A stretch of DNA of 64,000 nucleotides from Osedax frankpressi (Eukaryota > Annelida > Polychaeta > Sabellida > Siboglinidae), in contig OZ038313.1 in the NCBI GenBank assembly GCA_964035775.1, positions 4,355,408 to 4,419,407 of the forward strand. The letters are read 5' to 3'. This document shows, piece after piece, positions 40,035-52,000 of the stretch. A program made the translations under genes and the position numbers. Numbering within the stretch: the stretch's first letter is position 1; each line of letters begins with the position of its first letter. The notes beneath the pieces are model-generated. The model did no database searches, was not told the DNA's origin, and was given only the letters and a program-made list of their open reading frames with translations.

Positions 40035-40301
40035 ATCTGCATATTGGAAAGATTATTTGAGAAAGAGAGAAATAGATAACATATTTTAATATCTTGATAA
40101 ATAGGAATTTCTAGTTTATGATTAATTATAATCATTTAACAGAATTTTGAAGTAGGTGTTTGTAAGAATATGTGTCACAAACGACTAAACACATGCAAGA
40201 AACGTTTCTATGATTTGAAAATTAACATTTCTGATCCGATAACTATCCAGTTCTGTACGACGCAACTAAAAGAATGTATTCAAGCATGTATAAACTATTA
40301 A
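39714..40301 (+). CDS. Small secreted six-cysteine protein, two exons, copy 2 (86 aa)
   Basis: This is a paralogue of the gene just upstream and an unrecognised family. Exon 1 is 39714-39815 (34 codons), with a signal-peptide-like start (MNTYMLISFYIVFIITT). The phase-0 intron is 327 bp and carries long (TA)n and (GA)n tracts at 39907-39956 and 40007-40034. Exon 2 is 40143-40301 (52 codons and stop TAA). Cysteine spacing is C-x3-C-x6-C-x19-C-x6-C-x3-C (VCKNMC; then QFC; then ECIQAC), almost identical to copy 1 although most other residues differ. That points to an old tandem duplication with selection on the cysteine frame. The mature peptide is rich in Lys and Arg. AATAAA signals follow at about 40327 and 40345. 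The function is unknown; secretion is inferred from the leader alone. Confidence 0.72.
39907..40034. repeat. (TA)n and (GA)n microsatellites in the intron of secreted gene copy 2
   Basis: About 25 TA dinucleotides at 39907-39956 and about 14 GA dinucleotides at 40007-40034. They account for much of why this intron is three times longer than the matching intron of copy 1. Confidence 0.9.
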
Positions 40302-40439
40302 AACTATAGAATACTTTCATAAATGTAAATAAAATTAATGTTCAAATAAAACTACAATATTTTTTTTGAATTTACTTTTTCTTCTTATTAATATATATTA
40401 ATATTAATAATGAAATAAGTATAGAGGACATGATAGTGG

Positions 40440-40496
40440 ATGAGAGGGGAGGAGGGTAGAGGAGAGGAGAGGAGAGGATAGGAGAGGAGAGGAGAG
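40440..40496. repeat. GAGGA purine repeat next to the gap
   Basis: Tandem GGAGA/GGATA units run straight into the run of N. This simple repeat probably caused the assembly break. Confidence 0.85.
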
Positions 40497-40696
40497 NNNN
40501 NNNNNNNNNNNNNNNNNNNNNNNNNNNNNNNNNNNNNNNNNNNNNNNNNNNNNNNNNNNNNNNNNNNNNNNNNNNNNNNNNNNNNNNNNNNNNNNNNNNN
40601 NNNNNNNNNNNNNNNNNNNNNNNNNNNNNNNNNNNNNNNNNNNNNNNNNNNNNNNNNNNNNNNNNNNNNNNNNNNNNNNNNNNNNNNNNNNNNNNN
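40497..40696. other. Assembly gap, exactly 200 N
   Basis: A round-number block of N between two repeats. The true length and content are unknown. Confidence 0.99.
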
Positions 40697-40720
40697 AAGC
40701 ACTGTATCCCAGGACAATGA

Positions 40721-42137
40721 AGTACTCTTATCCCAGACAATGATTCCTTATCCCAGACAATGATTCCTTATCCCAGACAATGATTCCTTATCCCAGACAA
40801 TGATTCCTTATCCCAGACAATGATTCCTTATCCCAGACAATGATTCCTTATCCCAGACAATGATTCCTTATCCCAGACAATGATTCCTTATCCCAGACAA
40901 TGATTCCTTATCCCAGACAATGATTCCTTATCCCAGACAATGATTCCTTATCCCAGACAATGATTCCTTATCCCAGACAATGATTCCTTATCCCAGACAA
41001 TGATTCCTTATCCCAGACAATGATTCCTTATCCCAGACAATGATTCCTTATCCCAGACAATGATTCCTTATCCCAGACAATGATTCCTTATCCCAGACAA
41101 TGATTCCTTATCCCAGACAATGTTTCCTTATCCCAGACAATGATTCCTTATCCCAGACAATGATTCCTTATCCCAGACAATGATTCCTTATCCCAGACAA
41201 TGATTCCTTATCCCAGACAATGATTCCTTATCCCAGACAATGATTCCTTATCCCAGACAATGATTCCTTATCCCAGACAATGATTCCTTATCCCAGACAA
41301 TGATTCCTTATCCCAGACAATGATTCCTTATCCCAGACAATGATTCCTTATCCCAGACAATGATTCCTTATCCCAGACAATGATTCCTTATCCCAGACAA
41401 TGATTCCTTATCCCAGACAATGATTCCTTATCCCAGACAATGATTCCTTATCCCAGACAATGATTCCTTATCCCAGACAATGATTCCTTATCCCAGACAA
41501 TGATTCCTTATCCCAGACAATGATTCCTTATCCCAGACAATGATTCCTTATCCCAGACAATGATTCCTTATCCCAGACAATGATTCCTTATCCCAGACAA
41601 TGATTCCTTATCCCAGACAATGATTCCTTATCCCAGACAATGATTCCTTATCCCAGACAATGATTCCTTATCCCAGACAATGATTCCTTATCCCAGACAA
41701 TGATTCCTTATCCCAGACAATGATTCCTTATCCCAGACAATGATTCCTTATCCCAGACAATGATTCCTTATCCCAGACAATGATTCCTTATCCCAGACAA
41801 TGATTCCTTATCCCAGACAATGATTCCTTATCCCAGACAATGATTCCTTATCCCAGACAATGATTCCTTATCCCAGACAATGATTCCTTATCCCAGACAA
41901 TGATTCCTTATCCCAGACAATGATTCCTTATCCCAGACAATGATTCCTTATCCCAGACAATGATTCCTTATCACAGACAATGATTCCTTATCCCAGACAA
42001 TGATTTCTTATCCCAGACAATGATTCCTTATCCCAGACAATGATTCCTTATCCCAGACAATGATTCCTTATCCCAGACAATGTTTCCTTATCCCAGACAA
42101 TGATTCCTTATCCCAGACAATGATTCCTTATCCCAGA
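40721..42137 (+). repeat. 20-bp satellite TGATTCCTTATCCCAGACAA, about 70 copies
   Basis: Seventy units in perfect register with no insertions or deletions across 1.4 kb. Only about four units carry a base change (near 41123, 41973, 42005 and 42083). Degenerate units occur at both edges (40697-40720 and 42138-42175). Confidence 0.97.
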
Positions 42138-42175
42138 TGAGGATTCCCAATCCTAGAAGAGGATTTCCTATCCCA

Positions 42176-42710
42176 GTTATCTGCTAAAAGTAAATATATT
42201 CTTCTGAATCCATTTTTTAAAAATTATATTCCATATTTTCATCATCTCCATTTTCACAAATCTACACACACATCTTCGCATACATACTCGCACACACACA
42301 GCAACACACTCACTCCCCCCCCCCCCCACACACACACACAGAAATATATACATACACACAATTAATCCATTTCATTCACTAAGGACAATGCACCCTTTGC
42401 ATATAAATCACTACAACCAACTCTAAATCAACTTCACAAATGAACTAAACATCCAGACTTACATATTCACTTACAAACTCACACCTATTTACAAAGACAT
42501 ACACACCAACCCATATATATATACACACACATATACACACACACATATATAGACACACACATATATACACACACACATATACACCAACCTATATATACAC
42601 CAACTCATATACACCAACCTATATATACACACATATATAGACACACACATATATACACACACATATACACACACATATATACACACACATAAATACACAC
42701 TCACATATAT

Positions 42711-42765
<55 letters not shown>

Positions 42766-43004
42766 AATATTTATATATACACACACATATTTCCATACCA
42801 AATTTAAAACCTTCAAAAGTAACACTACAATATTTACAATACAAAACCTATATTTGCTCGGACAATAAATCTTATTATCTGTGAGAGGATGGACGGTGAC
42901 TAGCTTTCACATAATTTGCTTATAGTGTTACCATGACAACAATACAAGCCAAAGGTCACTAGACATCTCTAAGCACTTTCATTGTAGAAACTTGTTATAG
43001 TTAA
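42176..43004. other. Low-complexity region with poly-C, (CA)n and (TA)n tracts
   Basis: Poly-C at about 42315-42327 followed by (CA)n, then mixed ATATACACAC repeats from about 42515 to 42790 including a long (TA)n. The unique part at 42800-43004 has no convincing exon. Confidence 0.7.
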
Positions 43005-46000
43005 TATTAGGTGATATGTAATAGTAATATTAAGTGACATATAGTTAATATTAGGTGATATGTCATAGTAATATTAAGTGACATATAGTTAATATTAGGT
43101 GATATGTAATAGTAATATTAAGTGACATATAGTTAATATTAGGTGATATGTCTTAGTAATATTAAGTGACATATAGTTAATATTAGGTGATATGTAATAG
43201 TAATATTAAGTGACATATAGTTAATATTATGTGATATGTCATAGTAATATTAAGTGACATATAGTTAATATTAGGTGATATGTAATAGTAATATTAAGTG
43301 ACATATAGTTAATATTATGTGATATGTCATAGTAATATTAAGTGACATAGAGTTAATATTAGGTGATATGTAATAGTAATATTAAGTGACATATAGTTAA
43401 TATTATGTGATATGTCATAGTAATATTAAGTGACATATAGTTAATATTAGGTGATATGTCATAGTAATATAAAGTGACATAGAGTTAATATTAGGTGATA
43501 TATAATAGTAATATTAAGTGACATAGAGTTAATATTAGGTGATATGTCATAGTAATATTAAGTGACATATTATAGTTAATATTAGGTGATATATAATAGT
43601 AATATTAAGTGACATAGAGTTAATATTAGGTGATATATCATAGTAATATTAAGTGACATATAGTTAATATTAGGTGTATTATTCATAGTAATATTAAATG
43701 ACATATAGTTAATATTAGGTGATATGTCATAGTGATATTAAGTGACATATAGTTAATATTAGGTGATATGTCATAGTAATATTAAGTGACATATAGTTAA
43801 TATTAGGTGATATGTCATAGTAATATAAAGTGACATAGAGTTAATATTAGGTGATATGTCATAGTAATATTAAGTGACATATAGTTAATATTAGGTGATA
43901 TGTCATAGTAATATTAAGTGACATATTATAGTTAATATTAGGTGATATGTCATAGTAATATAAAGTGACATAGAGTTAATATTAGGTGATATATAATAGT
44001 AATATTAAGTGACATAGAGTTAATATTAGGTGATATGTCATAGTAATATTAAGTGACATAGAGTTAATATTAGGTGATATGTCATAGTGATATTAAGTGA
44101 CATATAGTTAATATTAGGTGATATGTCATAGTAATATTAAGTGACATATTATAGTTAATATTAGGTGATATGTCATAGTAATATAAAGTGACATAGAGTT
44201 AATATTAGGTGATATATAATAGTAATATTAAGTGACATAGAGTTAATATTAGGTGATATGTCATAGTAATATTAAGTGACATATTATAGTTAATATTAGG
44301 TGATATGTCATAGTAATATAAAGTGACATAGAGTTAATATTAGGTGATATATAATAGTAATATTAAGTGACATAGAGTTAATATTAGGTGATATGTCATA
44401 GTAATATTAAGTGACATAGAGTTAATATTAGGTGATATGTCATAGTGATATTAAGTGACATATAGTTAATATTAGGTGATATGTCATAGTAATATTAAGT
44501 GACATAGAGTTAATATTAGGTGATATGTCATAGTAATATTAAGTGACATATAGTTAATATTAGGTGATATATAATAGTAATATTAAGTGATATATAGTTT
44601 ATATTAGGTAATATGTCATAGTAATATTAAGTGACATATAGTTTATATTAGGTGATATGGCAGTAATATTAAGTGACATATAGTTTATATTAGGTGATAT
44701 GTCATAGTAATATTAAGTGACATATAGTTAATATTAGGTGATATGTCATAGTAATATTAAGTGACATATAGTTAATATTAGGTGATATATAATAGTAATA
44801 TTAAGTTATATATAGTTTATATTAGGTGATATATAATAGTAATATTAAGTGACATATAGTTAATATTAGGTGATATGTCATAGTAATATTAAGTGACATA
44901 TAGTTAATATTAGGTGATATGTCATAGTAATATTAAGTGACATATAGTTAATATTAGGTGATATGTCATAGTAATATTAAGCGACATATTATAGTTAATA
45001 TTAGGTGATATGTCATAGTAATATTAAGTGACATAGAGTTAATATTAGGTGATATGTCATAGTAATATTAAGTGACATATAGTTAATATTAGGTGATATG
45101 TCATAGTAATATTAAGTGACATATAGTTAATATTAGGTGATATGTCATAGTAATATTAAGCGACATATTATAGTTAATATTAGGTGATATGTCATAGTAA
45201 TATTAAGTGACATATAGTTAATATTAGGTGATATTTCATAGTAATATTAAGTGACATATAGTTAATATTAGGTGATATGTCATAGTAATATTAAGTGACA
45301 TATAGTTAATATTAGGTGATATGTCATAGTAATATTAAGTGACATATAGTTAATATTAGGTGATATGTCATAGTAATATTAAGTGACATATAGTTAATAT
45401 TAGGTGATATGTCATAGTAATATTAAGCGACATATTATAGTTAATATTAGGTGATATGTCATAGTGATATTAAGTGACATATAGTTAATATTAGGTGATA
45501 TGTCATAGTAATATTAAGTGACATATAGTTAATATTAGGTGATATGTCATAATAATATTAAGTGACATATAGTTTATATTAGGTGATATGACATAGTAAT
45601 ATTAAGTGACATATAGTTAATATTAGGTGATATATAATAATAATATTAAGTGACATATAGTTAATATTAGGTGATATGTCTTAGTAATATTAAGTGACAT
45701 ATAGTTAATATTAGGTGATATGTCATAGTAATATTAAATGCCATATAGTTAATATTAGATGATATTTCATAGTAATATTAAGTGACATATAGTTAATATT
45801 AGGTGATATGTCATAGTAATATTAAGTGACATATAGTTAATATTAGGTGATATGTCATAGTAATATTAAGTGACATAGAGTTAATATTAGGTGATATGTC
45901 ATAGTAATATTAAGTGACATATAGTTAATATTAGGTGATATGTCATAGTAATATTAAGTGACATATAGTTAATATTAGGTGATATGTCATAGTAATATTA

Positions 46001-46995
46001 AGTGACATATAGTTAATATTAGGTGATATGTCATAGTAATATTAAGTGACATATTGTTAATATTAGGTGATATGTCATAGTAATATTAAACGACATATTA
46101 TAGTTAATATTAGGTGATATTTCATAGTAATATTAAGTGACATATAGTTAATATTAGGTGATATGTCATAGTGATATTAAGTGACATATAGTTAATATTA
46201 GGTGATATGTCATAGTAATATTAAGTGACATATAGTTAATATTAGGTGATATGTCATAGTGATATTAAGTGACATATAGTTAATATTAGGTGATATGTCA
46301 TAGTAATATTAAGTGACATATAGTTAATATTAGGTGATATGTCATAGTAATATTAAGTGACATATAGTTAATATTAGGTGATATGTCATAGTAATATTAA
46401 GCGACATATAGTTAATATTAGGTGATATGTCATAGTGATATTAAGTGACATATAGTTAATATTAGGTGATATGACATAGTGATATTAAGTGACATATTGT
46501 TAATATTAGGTGATATGTCATAGTAATATTAAACGACATATTATAGTTAATATTAGGTGATATTTCATAGTAATATTAAGTGACATATAGTTAATATTAG
46601 GTGATATGTCATAGTGATATTAATTGACATATAGTTAATATTAGGTGATATGTCATAGTAATATTAAGTGACATATAGTTAATATTAGGTGATATGTCAT
46701 AGTGATATTAAGTGACATATAGTTAATATTAGGTGATATGTCATAGTAATATTAAGTGACATATAGTTAATATTAGGTGATATGTCATAGTAATATTAAG
46801 TGACATATAGTTAATATTAGGTGATATGTCATAGTAATATTAAGCGACATATAGTTAATATTAGGTGATATGTCATAGTGATATTAAGTGACATATAGTT
46901 AATATTAGGTGATATGTCATAGTGATATTAAGTGACATATAGTTAATATTAGGTGATATGACATAGTGATATTAAGTGACATATAGTTAATATTA
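43005..46995 (+). repeat. 44-bp dimeric satellite, about 90 copies
   Basis: The unit combines two related halves, AGTTAATATTAGGTGATATG plus TCAT (24 bp) and AGTAATATTAAGTGACATAT (20 bp). Variant forms with CATAGAG or CATATTATAG recur in blocks, showing higher-order duplication. It is AT-rich with no coding potential. Confidence 0.95.
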
Positions 46996-47094
46996 AGGAT
47001 ATGTTAAGTAATATCTAGTTTTAATGAGTTTGTATTATGGATTTATATTGATAGTTTGGATTTTAACAGTTAGAGTTATTTTTATTTTTATCTA

Positions 47095-48010
47095 ATGTAT
47101 GTTAATGTATAATCTATGTTAATGTTTAGTGTATGTTAATGTTTAGTGTATGTTAAGGTTTAGTGTATGTTAAGGTTTAGTGTATGTTAAGGTTTAGTGT
47201 ATGTTAAGGTTTAGTGTATGTTAAGGTTTAGTGTATGTTAAGGTTTAGTGTATGTTAAGGTTTAGTGTATGTTAAGGTTTGGTGTATGTTAAGGTTTAGT
47301 GTATGTTAAAGTTTAATATATGTTAATTTTGAGTGTATGTTAAGGTTTAGTGTATGTTAAGGTATAAGGTATGTTAAGATTTAGTGTATGTTAAGGTTTA
47401 GTGTGTGTTAATGTATAATTTATGTTAAGATTTAGTGTATGTTAAGGTTTAATGTATGTTAAAGTTTAGTATATGTTAAGGTTTAGTGTATGTTAAGGTA
47501 TAGTGTATGTTAAGGTTTAGTGTATGTTAACGTTTTGTGTATGTTAATGTTTAGTGTATGTTAAGGTTTAGTGTGTGTTAATGTATAATTTATGTTTAGG
47601 TTTATTGTATGTTAAGGTTTAGTGTATGTTAAGGTTTAGTGTATGTTAAAGTTTAATATATGTTAATTTTGAGTGTATGTTAAGGTTTAGTGTATGTTAA
47701 GGTATAAGGTATGTTAAGATTTAGTGTATGTTAAGGTTTAGTGTATGTTAAGGTTTAGTGTATGTTAAGGTTTAGTGTATGTTATGGTTTAGTGTATGTT
47801 AAGGTTTAGTGTATGTTAAGGTTTAGTGTATGTTAAGGTTTAGTGTATGTTAACGTTTTGTGTATGTTAATGTTTAGTGTATGTTAAGGTTTAGTGTATG
47901 TTAAGGTTTAGTGTATGTTATGGTTTAGTGTATGTTAAGGTTTAGTGTATGTTAAGGTTTAATATATGTTAATTTTGAGTGTATGTTAAGGTTTAGTGTA
48001 TGCTAAGGTT
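47095..48010 (+). repeat. 17-bp satellite (TTTAGTGTATGTTAAGG), about 54 copies
   Basis: Tandem 17-bp units. A variant group (AAAGTTTAATATATGTTAAT then TTTGAG) at about 47309 recurs at about 47649, 340 bp or 20 units later, and again in altered form near 47955. Confidence 0.93.
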
Positions 48011-48211
48011 TAGTTTATATTTAGTTTTATTATATGTTACAGTAACAGATTTCTAAGGACATAAAATCCTGAATTTGATGACCAATACATATTCCTATAT
48101 AAATAATACAATCCAGCAATAAATAGTTTTATTTATATTATTTGCTACTGTATTTTATTCACAAATTTATATTTCTTATTTATCAGTCCTTTTATTATTT
48201 ATCTTTTGACT

Positions 48212-48262
<51 letters not shown>

Positions 48263-48803
48263 TATATATATATATAATATGTCTATTGTTATGTTAAATA
48301 TGATCCCATTTGTTTTATTAATTATTAATTTATTAAGTTAATTATATTAGTTTATAATTATTTGCAATCATATAATTAATATTTGTATATTTATAAGCAC
48401 ATATTTGATCAAGTATCTATGATTGAAAGTGAATACAATACTTTTATTTATTGTTTTCGAATATTTTTCTATACCTACTACAAATTATTATTTTTATATT
48501 AATTAATCTTCAATATATCATTTTATATTTGTTAATTATTTTCTGTATAAAAAGGCAATAACTAAATAGCTAGATACGTTTTTTAAGTCTAATAAAAGCA
48601 TTGAGATATTACTGGTCTATTATAATTTAATTTGATGAGATTATTAAAATAAAATTCACGAAGAGAAAATATGCTGTGTTGTTATTTCTTGCATTATATA
48701 ATTCAGTTAATTACTTTTTTCTCACTAATATAAAGAATATTTTAAAAAATGTTTATAATAATTTGAATGATATATTTATTAATAACTAAACAATTGTTTT
48801 CAG
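48011..48803. other. AT-rich unique sequence with (TA)n tract before the arrestin microexon
   Basis: A (TA)n tract lies at about 48213-48275. No exon was recognised before the acceptor at 48803. This is probably arrestin intron. Confidence 0.55.
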
Positions 48804-48834
48804 GGTATTTAAGAAGAGTAGTCCAAATTCAAAG
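48804..48834 (+). CDS. Arrestin gene fragment: 31-bp microexon encoding VFKKSSPNSK
   Basis: Arrestins bind phosphorylated G-protein-coupled receptors and act in desensitisation and endocytosis. Only one exon is visible. After a good acceptor (TTGTTTTCAG) there are 31 bases: one base completing a split codon, then ten codons VFKKSSPNSK, then a GT donor (GTTTTT). Beta-arrestins begin with a short leader ending in Arg, then VFKKxSPNGK, then LTVYLGKRDFVD. From memory, vertebrate arrestin genes carry a tiny exon at this place with the same phases. The next exon is not found before the 8-bp satellite begins at 49095, so it would lie beyond the window, behind more than 15 kb of repeat. The first coding exon was not found upstream. 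Ten residues is a short match; the exact microexon size and phases are what make it persuasive. Confidence 0.65.
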
Positions 48835-49094
48835 GTTTTTAATTTAGTTAATGTCATTAATTTAAGATTTATAATACATTTAATATATTGTTTTTCTATA
48901 ATTTCTTTTGTTTTAAAGATTATTTTCTTTAAAATCATTTATGCATTAAATATTACTGACCCTAATATTTCTGAGAACATTCTTACAAGCTTGCTATAAA
49001 TCATCGCAAATTTATGTATTTTGCTTTTAAAATTTAAAATTTATTTATAGCTTTAATTTTATTCTAATTGATTTAAGAGGTTTAACTTTATTAT
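48835..49094. other. AT-rich sequence after the arrestin microexon
   Basis: Searched for the expected next arrestin exon (LTVYLGKRDFVD) in all forward frames; it is not here. Confidence 0.6.
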
Positions 49095-52000
49095 AGATCT
49101 TACCATTTTACCATCTTACCATCTTACCATCTTACTATCTTACCATCTTACCATATTACCATCTTACCATCTTACCATCTTACCAACTTACCATCTTACC
49201 AACTTACTATCTTACCAACTTATCAACTTACCATCTTACCAACTTACCAACTTACCATCTTACCATCTTACCAACTTACCAACTTACCATCTTACCAACT
49301 TACCAACTTACCAACTTACCATCTTACCAACTTACCAACTTACCAACTTACCAACTTACCAACTTACCAACTTACCAACTTACCAACTTACCAACTTACC
49401 AACTTACCATCTTACCAACTTACCAACTTACCATCTTACCAACTTACCAACTTGCCAACTTACCAACTTACCAACTTACCAACTTACCAACTACTATCTT
49501 ACCAACTTACCAACTTAACATCTTACCAACTTACCAACTTACCATCTTACCAACTTACCAACTTACCAACTTACCATCTTACCAACTTACCAACTTACCA
49601 ACTTACCAACTTACCATCTTACCAACTTACCATCTTACCAACTTACCAACTTACCAACTTACCAACTACTATCTTACCAACTTACCAACTTACCAACTTA
49701 CCATCTTACCAACTTACCAACTTACCAACTTACCAACTTACCAACTTACCAACTTACCAACTTACCAACTTACCAACTTACCAACTTACCAACTTACCAA
49801 CTTACCATCTAACCATCTTACCAACTTACCATCTTACCAACTTACCAACTTACCATCTTACCATCTTACCATCTTACCATCTTACCAACTTACCATCTTA
49901 CCAACTTACCAACTTACCATTTTACCATCTTACCATCTTACCATCTTACCATCTTACTATCTTACCATCTTACCATCTTACCATCTTACCATCTTACCAT
50001 CTTACCATCTTACCAACTTACCAACTTACCATCTTACCAACTTACCATCTTACCAACTTACTATCTTACCAACTTACCAACTTACCATCTTACCAACTTA
50101 CCAACTTACCATCTTATCATCTTACCAACTTACCAACTTACCAACTTACCAACTTACCAACTTACTAACTTACCAACTTACCAACTTACCATCTTACCAA
50201 CTTACCAACTTACCATCTTACCATCTTACCAACTTACCAACTTACCAACTTACCAACTACTATCTTACCAACTTACCAACTTACCAACTTACCATCTTAC
50301 CAACTTACCAACTTACCAACTTACCAACTTACCAACTTACCAACTTACCATATTACCAACTTACCATCTTACCAACTTACCAACTTACCAACTTACCATC
50401 TTACCAACTTACCAACTTACCAACTTACCAACTTACCATCTTACCAACTTACCATCTTACCAACTTACCAATTTACCAACTTACCAACTACTATCTTACT
50501 AACTTACCAACTTACCAACTTACCATCTTACTAACTTACCATCTTACCATCTTACCAACTTACCAACTTACCATCTTACCAACTTACCAACTTACCATCT
50601 TATCAACTTACCAACTTACCATCTTACCATCTTACCAACTTACCAACTTACCAACTTACCATCTTACCAACTTACCAACTTACCATCTTACCAACTTACC
50701 AACTTACCAACTTACCATCTTACCAACTTACCAACTTACCAACTTACCAACTTACCATCTTACCAACTTACCATCTTACCAACTTACCAATTTACCAACT
50801 TACCAACTTACCAACTTACCAACTACTATCTTACTAACTTACCAACTTACCAACTTACCATCTTACTAACTTACCATCTTACCATCTTACCAACTTACCA
50901 ACTTACCATCTTACCAACTTACCAACTTACCATCTTATCAACTTACCAACTTACCATCTTACCATCTTACCAACTTACCAACTTACCAACTTACCATCTT
51001 ACCAACTTACCAACTTACCATCTTACCAACTTACCAACTACTATCTTACCAACTTACCAACTTACCAACTACTATCTTACCAACTTACCAACTTACCAAC
51101 TTACCAACTTACCATCTTACCAACTTACCAATTTACCATCTTACCATCTTACCAACTTACCAACTTACCAACTTACCATCTTACCAACTTACCAACTTAC
51201 CATCTTACCAACTTACCAACTTACCAACTTACCATCTTACCAACTTACTAACTTACCATCTTACAATCTTTCCAACTTACCATCTTACCATCTTACCAAC
51301 TTACCAACTTACCATCTTACTATCTTACCATCTTACAATCTTACCAACTTACCATCTTACCAACTTACCAACTTACCAACTTACCAACTTACCAACTTAC
51401 CATCTTACCAACTTACCAACTTACCAACTTACCATCTTACCAACTTACCAACTTACCAACTTACCAACTTACCATCTTACCAACTTACCAACTTACCATC
51501 TTACCAACTTACCAACTTACCAACTTACCATCTTACCAACTTACCAACTACTATCTTACCATCTTACCAACTTACCATCTTACCGACTTACCAACTTACC
51601 AACTTACCAACTACTATCTTACCAACTTACCAACTTACCAACTTACCAACTTACCAACTTACCATCTTACCAACTTACCAACTTACCAACTTACCAACTT
51701 ACTAACTTACCAACTTACTAACTTACCAACTTACCAACTTACCATCTTACCAACTTACCAACTTACCAACTTACCATCTTACCAACTTACCAACTTACCA
51801 TCTTACCAACTTACCAACTTACCAACTTACCATCTTACCAACTTACCAACTTACCAACTTACCAACTTACTAACTTACCAACTTACTAACTTACCAACTT
51901 ACCAACTTACCATCTTACCAACTTACCAACTTACCAACTTACCATCTTACCAACTTACCAACTTACCAACTTACCAACTTACCATCTTACCAACTTACCA

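Noticed and set aside
40372-40740. Frames spanning the N block
   Set aside because: They contain undefined residues across an assembly gap.
40721-42137. CRISPR-like appearance of regularly spaced repeats
   Set aside because: Units are head-to-tail with no variable spacers, in an animal genome.
42930-42965. First coding exon of arrestin near ATGACAACAATACAAGCC
   Set aside because: The donor phase does not match the microexon; in the frame that would join there is no start codon before a stop.
47095-48010. Interstitial telomere repeat
   Set aside because: TTTAGTGTATGTTAAGG only loosely recalls TTAGGG; it has a 17-bp period and no TTAGGG runs.
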